DNA of 64,000 bases, from assembly GCA_023213395.1 (NCBI GenBank), contig CM041465.1, positions 225,129,741-225,193,740 on the forward strand, in the 5' to 3' direction. The notes under the pieces are model-generated. The model was not told the origin of the DNA and did no database searches. It was given only the letters and a program-made list of their open reading frames with translations. This stretch comes from Cycas panzhihuaensis. Its lineage: Eukaryota; Cycadophyta. Of this stretch, positions 9,831-22,628 are shown in pieces (the first letter of the stretch is position 1; each line of letters begins with the position of its first letter). A program made the position numbers and the translations under genes.

Positions 9831-12619
9831 CTCACATAATTCATTAGGATTTTTCATGGATAATAATAATAAAATATCGCATAAACTTTCTATTAATAAA
9901 CTCACTTTTTTAAAATGAACCTCTATTAATAGAGTTGTTTCTCTAAAATGATCTTAACCGGTGCTCCTCTCATAAAATATTTCAATGAAATTTAATTAAT
10001 TTTTTTCATATTATTTTTATTTGGTTCTCTAGAGTTGAGATATTCACTATAAACCCATCTCAATCTATTATGAAGCACAATTAAAATACTCACAAATGAG
10101 TGCAAAATATTTGTTATGTTTGTTAACTCCATTGACATATCATCCACTTGAAACAATGCCTAAATATAATAGAAGTGAATTAAATTTAATCTTACTTTCA
10201 CTATGGACCAGCAGATCATTACTCAAGGGCATCTAACACAGATCTATAATGGCCTAAGATTTACTAATCTTTTTAACAAATTGTCCAACTCATCACTACC
10301 CACCGATGCCTCTCTACATAACGAAACATGATAAAATTCATTATTTGTACACTTTCTCTACAACATGATTATAAATATATAGAGCCACATATATTTACAA
10401 GTGATGGGATCAATACCCATTTTACTCCTCACTCTTGATTGTTCATAAAACATGGTTAAACCTCTATGATATCATAGTTAATATAGTTAGCAGACAAATG
10501 GCATGAATATAATATTAAAAATTTTAGTTCTTCCTAGAGTTTGATATCACATTAAACTATATTCTATAAATGCCCATATCCACCCATCCCTTTATGTATT
10601 TTATCCCACCATCCCATGGTCTATTCATATGAACCTGTTCTAAAAAATGAAGGTGCCAAACATTAAATTTTAGCCTTAATTACTTTTTAACAATATCCCT
10701 TTTCATTTTTCTTTATAGCTTACTCATACAAAGATAGGCATATTAGTCATCTAGCCATTGTGATCTTAACACATATCCTTTCGAAATGAGTGGTCACATG
10801 ACCAACTTTCTTCTTTATTCAAAGGAGAATTTAATTGACGAAATTTGGCTATTCAAATTACAAGTGTATTTTTATTCTTAAATCATTATTTTTAATGGCC
10901 CAATCTCATATTTTCCCCATATCTCCCTCATATTGCATCAAATGTACATTCTATCTAAATTGGTATTATCCTCATTCATACACAGATGAAACTAGTGGTT
11001 GCATGACCCTTTTTGTTTAGTATTTGACATTTGATCTAATCCATTAAATTTGATGTTATAAAATCTTGTAGCTTTAACACACTTTTTTTAATAACATGTG
11101 CTTATCATTTTTGCCATATCTTTATCATTTGACATCAAATTTCTGATCTAAAAGAAGCATCAAAATCCTAATTTAGACACACATGTAATCAATGGCTTCA
11201 CACACCTATTTGAAACTTGAAAACTCTCTTAATTCTATCATGAGAATTGGCTTTAATTCTACCATAATTATCATTATTATAGAAATGCACTTGCAATTCA
11301 TCTTTTAAACCTTTTATGAGAATTAATCCTTTTTGTTTTTCTTTATTTATGGATTTTTATTTTAATGAATTTATCAATTTACATTCCTTTTACATGAGTA
11401 GGCTTCATTTTAACATATGATACTCACAACAACCTAAACCCCCTCTTGAAACCTCTATTATAGATGAATTTGATCCTTCTACTAACAAAGCACTTGTAGA
11501 AGATGTTCTCATGGATAAACATACATATTCTCCTCTTATTTCACCTTCATTAAAAGTTGAAGTTATCTCACATTCGCCACCTCCTTCACTTTTACCACAA
11601 GTTGAAGTTGAGTCATTAACTTCTATTTTTTAACCCTCTATCTCTTCTTCTACACAACTACCATTAAGAGTTTCTTTATTTAGCTTTCCCTTTCCCATAT
11701 AATCATTGGTAAATTCATTACCTCTCTCACAATCACCATCATCTTCCTTTTATTGGGCTTCTATCTCTCCCATAGTGTAGACTATAGAAAGAATGCTACC
11801 ATCTCCAAGAGATATGACATCTAATATTTATATAATCTCTTATTATGAAGTACAATCAATTTTATAGATATTATTATCAACATCTAATGATATTAGATCA
11901 CTTATACCTTTGATTTAATTTCTATTTCTTATTATTCCATAGCATTTAGTGAGAAAAGATTTGGTGTAATGTGGATACGGTTCATCTTCTCAAATTACCC
12001 CTTTTCAAGATGTTACTTCATACAAGCCTATGACATCAGATCCCATGTGGGCACCTAGTCCATAACCATACCAAATCACTCAATTACAACATCATGTTAT
12101 CTCTAAAACCATACTCAATCAAGGTTTAAATCCTCTAATGCAAGTTGCTCATTCTAGTTGGCCTAGTAAGAATCTCCCATAATCATATTTCACTTCTTAT
12201 ATTCCATCTCTTGAGTTTCCTCCATAGGTTATCAATGTGTTTAATATTGCTAATTCATATAAAGTTCATAAAGGTAAATAACTAGAGGAAGTTTCTTCCT
12301 TCCAAAACATCAGGTTACCTATTATTTCCAAGTTTTCTACTTGCCTTATACAATTTGATTTTATTGAGTAACCTTTGTATAATAAGGATAAAACCCACTT
12401 TATCATGGATAAATTACATATTATTTCAACTATGATCTCCATGTTAGGTATTTTGCAATCTTTCCTAAACTTAATTTAATAATATTTAGAAGTTATATAA
12501 TTATAGATGTTGATCTTTACATATAATAACTTAAACTAGTAACTACCCTTAATCCAAGTATTGTTCTTTCTAAGAGTTAAAGAACCACTAACACTTTGGC
12601 CACTTTCTTCACCTTAGTT
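9831..12619 (+). other. Interior of Tat/Ogre-like element, no confident domain
   Basis: No gene could be supported. The stretch 11440-11760 encodes a Pro/Ser/Thr-rich low-complexity frame with stops, as often seen between gag and protease of long Gypsy elements. It is otherwise AT-rich. Confidence 0.35.
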
Positions 12620-12940
12620 AAAATTAGAAATTTCATTTTTAATTGTGTTTTAATTGATGATTAATCTTTAATCAATGCCATTATTCAAGTCTATGAAGAT
12701 GTCTCTTAGGATTGTTAAGCTTTTGATAACTCAAGAATTAAACTATTTGGCATGTTTGCACTTCCCATTTCTACTAAAGGTAAAATTGTTAATTATAAAA
12801 TCAATTTCATTAATAAGAACTTGGACTACAACCTTCTATTCATTCATCCTTGGCTTAACCAAATGGAAGTAGTTTATTCCACTCTATTTGGTGATCTTAA
12901 GTATATATACAAAGGGAAAGTCTATACCATATGATGTGTA
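12620..12940 (+). pseudogene. Gypsy (Tat/Ogre/Athila-type) protease remnant
   Basis: A frame reads F-N-C-V-L-I-D-D-stop-S-L-I-N-A, then AFDNSRIKLFGMFALPIS, then YNLLFIHPWLNQMEVVYSTL and LKYIYKGKVYTI. This order matches the retropepsin region of Tat/Athila-lineage Gypsy elements (I-D-x-G-S-x-x-N, A-F-D-G-S/N-x-x-E-x-x-G, Y-x-x-L-L-G-R-P-W-I-H, K-L-K-F-x-x-x-G-K-L-V). The active-site D-G reads D-D/stop and G-R reads I-H. The family call rests on these motifs only. Confidence 0.65.
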
Positions 12941-15248
12941 GGCACTCCTAAGCCTTATTTCATGCAATCAACTCATAAGGCTACTCCTTAAGTTAAAACT
13001 CACACTCAATCGCATGGATTCATACCTTTAGGATTTGATTCTTATAGAATTGTCCCTTAATCTAATGTTTAAAAAACTTTTATAGAGCTCACTTTATATC
13101 ATGAATCTAATAATATTGGTACATATAATCTATAATAAATATAAACGAAAGCATAATCTCCTTATTAAGAATAAACTATGGCTCAAAAAATTTAACTGCT
13201 AAAGTATATAAACTATGGTAAGTTACATCTACATATTCTCCCATAATAGTATAAACTTAGCACATACTTTCATGCATTAGTTTGATATTCCACACTTTTA
13301 ATGCATATACCAATATGATCTCTCATAATCCCTATAATATAAGATTGCCTGGACTACTCAGTCATACCCTAATACTTTATTTACACTCTTATACATATCA
13401 ATACCTTTAACCCAAATTAAAATTAATATTTGATTAACACTCTTAAAATTTATGTGGCTTAGTCTAATAGGATAACACTTTAGTCATGTCACACTTTATA
13501 TTCTATTAAGTACACATGTAGTGGGGTGGACATCCTTGAATAGATTAATATCTCCTCAGTTATACTTGAAGATATCTCTCACATCTTGAGTCCCTTATAT
13601 TGGACTAGATAGGATTATCATCTTATCTATGGGTTTAGTAGTGGTCTAATTTTATTCAATCTCACATATCTATTAGTGAAATCATAGATATATATGATAG
13701 AAAAAAATATATATTATAAAATTTAATACAAAAATATAAAAGGAAAAGAAAGAAAAGGAAACAAAAAAGAAAAGGCAAAGAAATAAGAAAAGAAAAGAAA
13801 AAGCTCTCACATATCATGAACTTATCTATGTGTTTAATGATGATTCATTTTATAATCTCATAATGACATTTATTATACCATAGACCTAATTGATCATAGA
13901 TATACACAATCTTGACTAACAAGTTTTCTAGTAGCTAGTGTACTAGCTTCACTTCATCATTCACTAGACCATAGGCTATATTGATACATACAAAAGAGAT
14001 GTTATATCTAAATGGAGTGAGATATTAAAATCATCATTCCTAGATGTCATATACAAAGTTATTTTTTATTAAGATATACAAATTCTATATTACTATATTA
14101 TTTTATTTGATGATTGATTCTCACATTCTTTATATGCATCAAAATTTTCTTTCTAAACTAAGCCCTAGATTATTGATCCATTTTTATAATATTATTCACT
14201 CACTTGTATAGGAAAAATATAAGAAAATCCAGATCCTTTCATACCTTCTTGGATTACTTAAGATCATACTAGTAATATTGTATTAGTGTAGGATTGTTCA
14301 TATCTTTTTCACTCTTATCTTAGTTAATATAGTCTCTAAAATAGTAAAATATTTTGGTAATCTTTTCATAAAACTAAATATTCTATATTTGATCCCTAAT
14401 CTATTATACACTCATAAAACCTTAACATAGACTATTGGTAGTATTATATGTATAAAGATATGATATAATATTTCTAATGTTTATTCCTTATCATATGAGA
14501 TCCACAAAACTTTATTACTAAGACGATAAATTATCTCCTTAATTTTGGGTCTTTTCCCTAAAATTTAGAAATATTATATAAGATTTTATTTTCTTACATT
14601 TTAGATATATATTTATTATTTACCTATGCTACATTTAATTTTCTATATTTATATATTATTTTCCTAATGTTATATCCAATTGAGCATTTATTTGATTTAG
14701 TTATGTATATTGTATCTCTCACAATAATCTTGTCTCCAACAATATCTCCTATATATCATAAAGCTATAGTAAATTGAGTTAATTTTTATGATAGCCACTT
14801 TCTCCTCCATTATGATATTTCTATCTTTTATTATTGTTTTATATAAGGAAGTTATATCCCTTTTATAATTTTGCCTTCTCCTAATGGTCTAGTTTCATGG
14901 CACTCGAGGTTGACTTCACAATCATCCATAAGGAATAATGTAATTATTATTCATTGGTCTAAAAACATGATTTTATAATATTTTTTAAGATTTTTTCTCT
15001 CTTCATCCTCTTCATTTTTGTTATTAGTACTCTTATTAGCTTCACTCTTGAGATACATATTTTTGGTTGACCTCACTTATGGTTTGATTACAACTATATA
15101 TTTTCCTCTTCTTATTGATGCTTAAGGAAGACACTCCTTTGGATTATATTGTTGTCTAATCAATATCAGTCTATTTCATTTAATCTCTCTCTTCATTTCT
15201 CTCTCTCTTTTTCTTCACTTTCATATTATTATCATTTCTTCTTCACCT
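12941..15248 (+). other. Expected pol region of Tat/Ogre-like element, but no RT/RH/INT seen
   Basis: In a complete element the reverse transcriptase would begin within a few hundred bases of the protease. No D-D box, integrase core or zinc finger could be recognised on either strand. A purine-rich run lies at 13735-13802 and pyrimidine-rich runs at 15170-15245. The element is either a large deletion derivative, non-autonomous, or unusually decayed here. Confidence 0.4.
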
Positions 15249-15475
15249 TGCTTATTTGTTTAATCACTTTAGAGGACCTATCAAGTGATTGTTCATGTGA
15301 CTCATGCATTGTCTCATTACTAGATGAATCCATTTTTTATTTTCTTTTCCATTTAAGATTTAGATTTCTTTAACAGGTTAATAAATGCCTTGGCAGTTCT
15401 CCTTGTAATATTATCTTATAAGTAGCATATTAAGAAAAGAATAATATAAAAAATGACAATGATTTGTTATCAAGT

Positions 15476-15525
<50 letters not shown>

Positions 15526-15850
15526 ATTGGAGGAAATCCTATTTTATACCTTGTTTGATTATCTTTTATAAAAGAAAAGAAGGAACATTAGTTCATGTTA
15601 TAAGTTAATAACTCTTCCTTACTAAAATCCATCACAAACTTTTGTCACACATAGGATAATATTACTTATAGTCTAAGATTTGGTTCTTTCTCCTTAGGTG
15701 TAACTCAACTCTAAGTATCATATGAATTAGGAGAAGCAAAAACCCCTCTATTAGAACACACTTATTTATAATATTATAGATATATTTTGGGCATCACTTT
15801 TGAGGTGTTATAAAAGTGTTTTTCATAGGGCAAATTTTATGTTACATATA
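15249..15850 (+). repeat. Right LTR copy (partial) of Tat/Ogre-like element
   Basis: Direct-repeat partner of 7766-8255 plus a short match at about 15810-15830. Homology fades after about 15850, so the distal part (TATA and 3' end) is missing or unrecognisable. No clear polypurine tract precedes it; the preceding bases are pyrimidine-rich, which is a weak point of the model. Confidence 0.5.
15479..15519. repeat. (TA)n microsatellite in the right LTR
   Basis: About 20 TA dinucleotides where the left LTR copy has only GTAGAGATATATC. The expansion therefore arose after the two LTR copies separated. Confidence 0.9.
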
Positions 15851-16500
15851 AAGTTAGAGCTATATATTTGATGTTGAATTTTTTTTATTTTATTAGGCTC
15901 TTTTTTACGTATGTTATACACAAATCTAAAGCATACAAGTTTGATAATTATGAGTCCAAGAATAGAAGATAAATGCAGATCCTATCATGGAAATTCTATT
16001 AGTTCATGATCACTATTGCTGATGGTGATTCATAAACCCTCACTTTAATGGATAAATGTAGCATCAAAATGAAAAAAATATTTCAGAGCTTTTGTTATGA
16101 AAATATATTATGAATTTTTTTTTTCTTTAAAAATAAAAAAGTATATATGTAAAAGAAATTATATTGATATATTTTTTGGAAAGTAATTATATAAGTTGTT
16201 ATATGTATGAGTTCCTAATAGGGTTTTAGTTTAAAAGAAAAATAAAAACCATAAAAAATGTAAAGAAAAAAAAAGGTTTTATGGTTGAGATATACCTCAT
16301 TTCTAAAGGCCATTGCAAGCATCCCATGACTAAGATTCACTATCATATTGAGGCCTAAGAAAGGCCATTGAAATATTGGAAAAATAAAAAAAGAAAAAAT
16401 TGTAATTATTTTGTTATAGTTGATGTAAAAGTAAAAAAACTACCATAAAATCCACTAACGTTTATAAAAAAGAAAGAAAGAAAAATGTAAAATATTTTTG
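15851..16500. other. AT-rich stretch, nothing recognised
   Basis: No supported gene, RNA or repeat boundary. Several A-rich runs. Confidence 0.4.
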
Positions 16501-16519
16501 ATATAGTTAGTTATTTCAT

Positions 16520-17110
16520 CCCTCATAGGGTTATTCTTTAGGGGCTCTATAACAATGGGACAGTGCTCATTATCACTATCATATAGGAGAATGGTCTCCT
16601 TTAGGAGTTTTATTTATTCAATTTAAGAAGGGTTTATAATTGATGAATAAGTAGGTACTTACTTTATCATTAAAGATGTTGTTAATGAAAATGATCATCA
16701 GTAGTAATAGTGTTAGGATAATCATAACGAGCATGAGTATGGCCTCTACTTCTAGGTTCAATATACCTAGAATCTTAATCTAGTATAAAATATGGACATT
16801 TTTCTCTATGATTGGGATAATCATATCTAAAGAGTCACACCTAAAGTAATTATGGCCCAAATCTCTATCTAGTCATCTATTATATATGTCTTCAGAAGTT
16901 GGATATAAATGTCTATGAGATTAGGTCAGCCTTGCTCCATCTTATATAAAGCCTCCATGTCATGATCCATAGCTTCTATTATAGGCATCTTGACTAGTTT
17001 TAATAGCAGCCCTTATAACAAAGTCATCACTTAATTTAGTATAAGGGATGCCTGTACTATGATATGCATCATCATATCTTAAAATCTGTAGGGTTTAGCC
17101 ATAGATATTA
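16520..17110 (-). pseudogene. Unidentified coding remnant, Tyr/Arg/His/Asp-rich
   Basis: A single minus-strand frame stays consistent for well over 100 codons if TAG/TAA are read as decayed Trp/Gln. It contains RYDDAYHSTGIPYTKLSDDF, VIRAAIKTSQDAYNRSYGS, HRHLYPTSEDIYNR, SRYIEPRSRGHTHARYDY and PNTITTDDHFH. The composition suggests a nucleic-acid-binding or structural protein, perhaps a gag-like or other transposon ORF, but I recognise no family. Neighbours are transposon debris. Confidence 0.35.
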
Positions 17111-18370
17111 CTACAAATCATTGAGTTCTACTAGAGCATTCAAATGAGTGTAAGAAACTCTAATTAACACCACCATCATAGAGACATCTCCTCAAAGATG
17201 TTGAAAAGTGAAAAAAAAATCGAAGTCCTCATAATTGATCATCAAATTAACAATAGAAAACCATTGCATGTCTCTACAAAGAAATAAAGACACATAGCAT
17301 AAATGTAGAGCCATCAAACAAATAAATAAATAAATGAAAATTGATGAAGAACGAAGGTAGACACATTTTTAGGGATTTTATTTTCTTTATAATTTTTTTA
17401 AAAATTTTAACTAAATTGGATTAATCTTTCAAATTTATAAAGCCTCCTATGGAATAGCCTTACATAACCATTAGCTTAATATAAAAGGGGCTAAATACCC
17501 AATTTTAACCCCTTATTCATTTTTTTAAATACTTATCATCATTGTTTCAGTGATATCTTTGGCATATGGAGTTAAATTTCAATTTTGAAAGAAATGCCAA
17601 AGAGCCAACTCAACTGCTTATATAATGATTAGTCACATGATGCATTTTGATACTATTTTCTAGTAGAAAATTTAATATAGATCTAAGCTAAATTTTAAAA
17701 TAGCTTTTTTTTATGAGTTTTTACATTGTTTAATGAATATTTACTTATTGTTATTGGTTCTAAATCATCTTATGGTATTTTATTAATGTAATACATCCTA
17801 AATAGAGGAGAGGAAATTTAAAAAATTGTAATAGGCTCTATTTTTTAGGCTCTTAAGAACTTAGTCTTATATAAAAATATTAAAAAATACCAAAAATTAG
17901 TGATTCTATTTTTTATTTGAGTCACACCCATCAATTATGTCATTGTTACTTCATATTATTAAATTAATGTAAGCCCCATAAATAATTTGTAAGGCCATAA
18001 AGTCTCTTTCTTATGTATTTTATGGCTATTAAATGCCAAAGAAGAAGCTCTAGTCCCATAAAACAAGAGGTGAGATAAATTTTATGCTACTCTTACTTAT
18101 ATTTTTCAACACATCTAACTAGCCATGTAAGATAACATAGTCCCAAAGTGTAGATGATGTATCAATAAACAAATTGTATAACCAAAGGACCTACTTAATA
18201 AAGTGGTAGTTATAGTGGTTGATTAATTATATAAACTTATAGATGGAGTTTCCTTTATATGGGTGTTCACCAAATTGAAAACCCTTAAAGCGGCTTGATT
18301 TCTAGTGAATTTGAAGGCCAAAAAATTTTATATTTTTTATGTGAGATTTATTATTATATAATTATATACT
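17111..18370. other. Gene-free stretch, probable transposon interior
   Basis: No domain recognised. It leads into a plus-strand polypurine tract at 18371, so at least the end is probably the 3' interior of an LTR element. Confidence 0.35.
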
Positions 18371-18741
18371 GTGGGGGAGAATATTAGATAATAATATGTA
18401 ATTATATAATGTGCGTATCAAAACCTCTTTAATATCTCCACATATTATTTGTAAATTTTATATTATAGACACATAGATATATATGCCACTTGAAATGTGT
18501 GTCAAGCAAAAAAAGGTTGATATTTTAGTTTCTCTATTTGTTGTGAGTTATATTATAAATATATACATGATTTCTTAAATAAAATGAAATTTAGTCATTC
18601 TTCTATATTTGATGTTTAATATATTTTGTATACATTTCCTTGTTTGTGCATTCTTTATCATATCATTTATTCATCACTTGTTAGATACCCATGTCCTAGT
18701 TGGATCCATTTCTTAGTGTTTTAGTTTTGCATTCTTACACA
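18371..18741 (+). repeat. Polypurine tract and candidate 3' LTR
   Basis: GTGGGGGAGAA (18371-18381) is followed by TATTAGATAATAATATG, the same arrangement as the Copia-1 3' LTR start, with TG read as TA. A TATAAATATATA run lies near 18553. The right end near ...TTACACA is a guess. No partner LTR or coding domain was found. Confidence 0.4.
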
Positions 18742-19079
18742 CCTAACTTGTTGTCATCATAGCCCTTCAAAATTCCAATAAGATATAGAGATATAGGATA
18801 AGGATGGTAGTAATATTTCTTTTACTAATATCACTTATTTTTTAATAAGGAATATTTTTTGTTTTTTTTAATTAATAAAGAAACTCAAAGTTTGAATCCC
18901 ATTACTACTTAAAGAATTAAAAACCAGGAAGTAATAGTGATTTTGAATGTAGTTAACATTAATGATTTATGAATAAACTTCTTCATATAAAAAGGTTTAG
19001 ATATAAATAGAGGTATGACTATAATTTTAAAAAATAGAAATAATTAAAAATTAGGGTTTAATTGAAGCTAATTAGAATG
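18742..19079. other. AT-rich stretch, nothing recognised
   Basis: No supported feature. Confidence 0.35.
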
Positions 19080-20110
19080 AACCTATTAAAGCAAATGCTA
19101 TTAGACTTACTTCTATTATAGAAGTAATTGTAAATGAAATAATAGAAGTAAGGGATCAAAATGATGATAATGATTCTTCTTTAGTTCTAGGTGATATATT
19201 GAGTTGTATCCTATAAAGGGATAAGGCAAATAATCTTAAAGGTATCATTTCTCAAGGAGATAAAGTGTTCACTATTGAAGAAACTAATTTTTCTTTTAGC
19301 AAAGAGTTATCACTCATAACACACCTATAAATCAAAGACTAATGGAAGAAGAGAAAAAGCTAAGAACTTACTCTATTAGAAAGTAGTTTAGACTCTATGA
19401 AAGGTATTTTTAATCCTTATGAAGATAATAAATAAGCCCTACAAACTGTGTAGATTAAAAAGATAAGCCCCATCAAAATTTAAAAACTACTATTGAGAAA
19501 AAATATAGCATTAGGAACAACTCTTTTTTCTTTTAATTATAAGAGAAGTTGTTAAAGATAAAGTAAAAATTTTATAAATAGAATTAAGTAAAAGTAAATA
19601 GGGTTAATTTAAAGGGAATTTTTGATGTTTTAACTAGACCATGGGAACCCCTTTAGATTCAACTACTATAATAAGATGCTTCAAGTTAAGTTAAACATTA
19701 GTTTGAATAGTTAAAATAGACTTCTAAATGAACACAAGTGACCCAAGATTTAACATATGAAAATAATCAAGAGATGATTATTTTAGCCTTAAACATTTAG
19801 GATTTCTTTATAGAGATACATAGAGTATAAGAGTTGATTAATTCTAGTTTGAAAACTTTGAATGCATATTATAATATGTTCAATGAGGTTACGTAAAGTA
19901 AATTTACAAAATTGTAATAAAAAGTTGTAGATAACTCATCCTCCTCCTCTCCTTCTTCTTTTTCTTCTTCTCATTTGTAATTTTGCAATAAGTAGGAACA
20001 AATATTGAATTTAACATTTAATAAGCTCAAGACTCCATGAGAAGAAGTAGAGTCTTTAAAAAAGAGAAAATAAATAAATTTCTCTCAAATTTTCTAATTC
20101 TTTATTAAAA
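19080..20110 (+). other. Decayed plus-strand coding-like segment, family unknown
   Basis: Short frame pieces can be read, for example VRDQNDDNDSSLVLGDIL and SQGDKVFTIEETNFSFSKEL near 19150-19310, with many stops. They match nothing I can name. It lies to the left of an LTR on the opposite strand and of a plus-strand Gypsy integrase tail at 21225. It could be part of that disrupted element, but nothing proves it. Confidence 0.3.
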
Positions 20111-20190
20111 TATTAGGCTTTCACTAATAATATAGGAAGAAGATCATATAATAAAGGAGGTTTTTTGTTAAAAATAGAGAAAACATGATT

Positions 20191-20202
20191 GCTCTGATAC
20201 CA
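20191..20202 (-). other. Primer-binding site (tRNA-Met type)
   Basis: GCTCTGATACCA on the plus strand, an exact reverse complement of TGGTATCAGAGC, abutting the LTR on its right. Confidence 0.85.
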
Positions 20203-20605
20203 TGTTAAAAATAAAAGATGATTCAATAATATAAACTCATGAGTATAAAACATCAAACATGTAAAGTAAACATCATCAAACATAATCATCACCACAAGAC
20301 ACCAAGATTTATGCGTGGAAAACCCAATGTGGGAAAAACCATGGGAGAAGGTGGAGTTAGGACTTTGCTTATGATCATAAGGATTACATCTTTCTCATCT
20401 CTCTTTTCTCTCAAGTTTTGAAGTGGGGAGAGTACAAATATATATTGATAATCACCTCATGAGTAGCCTATCACATACAATGAGCTGTTACATCATCCAA
20501 TAGTGGGATAGCATGGATATATGTGCATCTCACGTATCTCGAAGTAGGTGAATGATGGGAAGTGCATGTGTACAATGGACTCACATTAAAAATTATGTTT
20601 TAACA
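20203..20605 (-). repeat. 5' LTR of a second minus-strand element (403 bp)
   Basis: On the minus strand it starts TGTTAAAACATAATTTTTAA and ends ATTTTTAACA, followed directly by the primer site. It contains the GTGGAAAACCC...GGGAAAAACC block at 20315-20340. The interior would run leftward from 20190, but only about 80 bp can be assigned before other material. The partner LTR was not seen. Confidence 0.7.
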
Positions 20606-21224
20606 TTTTTATAAAAGAAATTAAAATGAATAATGTAAGAAGATTAGAGATAAACTTAAATTATGATTCAATAAATTCTAAAACAAGGACACAACATTTA
20701 TATATTCTATTTGAGAATCAAGTGGGAGATAAAATATTTTGTTTGAATTAAGATGCCCAAACTAGATTGGATAAAAATAAAAAGTTCAAAGCTTTAAGTC
20801 TCTCTTACATTAGCTAATACCTCCTTGGCTCAGTAGTTTCCTTTGGAACTAGAATAGTTATAACATCTCTAGTAAATAAAAAGATACATTAACATCTAGA
20901 AGTAGTTATGATTTTAGAAGATAACCTTAAAAGGATATAGAATGAAAGAGGAAGGGTTATTATAGCTTCATCTACCTAGTACAATAACCATTCCTCTTTC
21001 CTTTTCCTTCCTAATTGTCTTGTAGAGAAGAGAGATCTCTATAAAAAAATATATATATCTAAATTTTTAATTAACAGTTTGTTCTGTTAAACCTAAAATA
21101 TTATAAAATATAGAAAAGTAGGTTTTTAATATTTGAAGTTATTTAAAGGATTCATAAGATAGAAAAAAGATCTACATAGATTTATAAAATATAATAAAAG
21201 AATTTAATGTATAGGGTCATATGT
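20606..21224 (+). other. Decayed plus-strand segment before a Gypsy integrase tail
   Basis: Open pieces such as FENQVGDKIFCLN near 20710 and FKALSLSYIS near 20790 occur, with stops. By position it could be upstream Gypsy pol, but no diagnostic motif is preserved. Confidence 0.3.
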
Positions 21225-21660
21225 TTTTTATGTGATACTAAAGTTAAGCTCCTTAAAGTTAGAAAAATCTAAGAAGTTTACAATGAAATTTTGTGCATCC
21301 TTTAAAATCTTAGACCGAATAGAAAATATTACATATAGGCTTGCATTATCACTTTACTTAGATGTCCATAATATATTTCATATATCCTTATTTTAAAAGT
21401 ATGCATACGATCCTAACCGAACATGAGACAGACTTCCTAGTAGAGCTAATTTAGATATTAGGTTGAAAGATAAAGATGTTATGAAACTAAGTTATAAAAT
21501 GAGTCAAGTTCCAATGGAAATATTTAGAAGCCAATGAATCCACCTAAGAGCTTGTAGAGACTATGTAGCAATAATTTCCTTGTTCACAAGATATAGTAGC
21601 ATCAAGGGTGATATTATTTTTTAGAGAGAGTAAATATAATATCTAATTCAACATATGTTT
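21225..21660 (+). pseudogene. Gypsy integrase C-terminal (GPF/chromodomain) remnant
   Basis: A frame reads FCASFKILDRIENITYRLAL, then DVHNIFHISLF and KYAYDPNR. It matches the Tekay/Del-type consensus G-P-F-x-I-L-E-R-I-G-x-V-A-Y-R-L-A-L-P...V-H-N-V-F-H-V-S-x-L-R-K-Y-x-P-D-P. A poor chromodomain-like stretch follows. The G-P-F triplet itself reads C-A-S-F. Only this tail is recognisable. Confidence 0.65.
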
Positions 21661-22227
21661 TATATTTCATTATATAATCCTTTGCATGTTTTATTTCTTC
21701 ATGGTTTGTTTTATGTTGCGACGTAATCATCCCTTACTTGTAAAATGGGAGTGTATTGAAATGCCCTATTAAGTATGAGGGATGTACATAGATACATCTA
21801 TATTTTATTTATGAACATGGTTACTAAGGGCATATGCACATCTAGATATCTTAGAGGGTAAGTGCCCATATACATGTAAATGATGCGAATATCAAAGTCT
21901 ATAAATAAAATGGTCAAATTTATTAATGAAGAAATATATGAAAATATAATATAAACATGAGGAGGAAATATTATAAGGAAGCCTTAAAAATATAAAAGCT
22001 AATGTTTTCTAAAAGTGACTTAATAGAATTAAAAATTAATAAGTATAATAAGTAAATATCACATTGAAAGGCTACTCAATCAAGAATATTATCTTTTAAA
22101 AGTAAGTCAGGATATGAGACCATGACCCTCCTGTTATAATTTTTAAATATTATTAAATAGTTTGGGCTCTTCTAATCACCTCTTAATCACTTTTAAAATA
22201 TAATTATAAGGTGAAGGCCCTTTTAAA
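21661..22227. other. Gene-free stretch ending at the Copia-2 insertion site
   Basis: No gene seen. The last 60 bp contain a unit (TTAATCACTTTTAAAATATAATTA...) that recurs on the other side of Copia-2 at 35861-36000, so Copia-2 landed in a short repeat. Confidence 0.4.
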
Positions 22228-22616
22228 TGTAAAAACTCTTCCAAGATCTAAATACTACATGTAATTGACAAAATATAAAGTAAAACTATTGAAATAATGA
22301 ACTATTCAATTTGCAAGAGCAAAACTAAGATGTGCAAAGGTTCATGGATAAATTTGTCTCTCTATGAGGCTTCAATCCGGTAAAGCTTCTGCATTAACAA
22401 TAATTCAATATATAAACAATAGGAAAATGCCTAATATATAAGCAATACACCAAAGTTTACAATAATATAATTGGTCGACATATTGCTATAAGCAGAAAAC
22501 CTGACTATCCTTTATAATATGATTAAATTTATAATTGAGGGTTGCCTAAAGTACACTAATATGTATAAATACATGTGAAATACATGGTAATGAAGCTAAC
22601 ATTATAAGTTTTAATA
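22228..22616 (-). repeat. Copia-2 3' LTR (389 bp)
   Basis: Aligns along its length with 35470-35860 (shared CTATTGAAATAAT, AAGATGTGCAAAGGTT, ACACCAAAGTTTACAA, AATACATGTGAAATACATGG). It starts on the minus strand as TATTAAAACTT, where the other copy has TGTTAAAACTT, and ends in TTTTTACA. It sits next to the polypurine tract. Confidence 0.9.
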
Positions 22617-22628
22617 CTCTCCCTTAAT
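22617..22628 (-). other. Copia-2 polypurine tract
   Basis: Minus-strand ATTAAGGGAGAG directly before the 3' LTR. Confidence 0.8.

Noticed and set aside
19080-21224. Endogenous pararetrovirus (Caulimoviridae) remnant
   Set aside because: The acidic plus-strand frames and a tRNA-Met primer sequence suggested it, but no movement-protein, coat or RT motif could be identified. The downstream integrase-like tail points to Gypsy instead.
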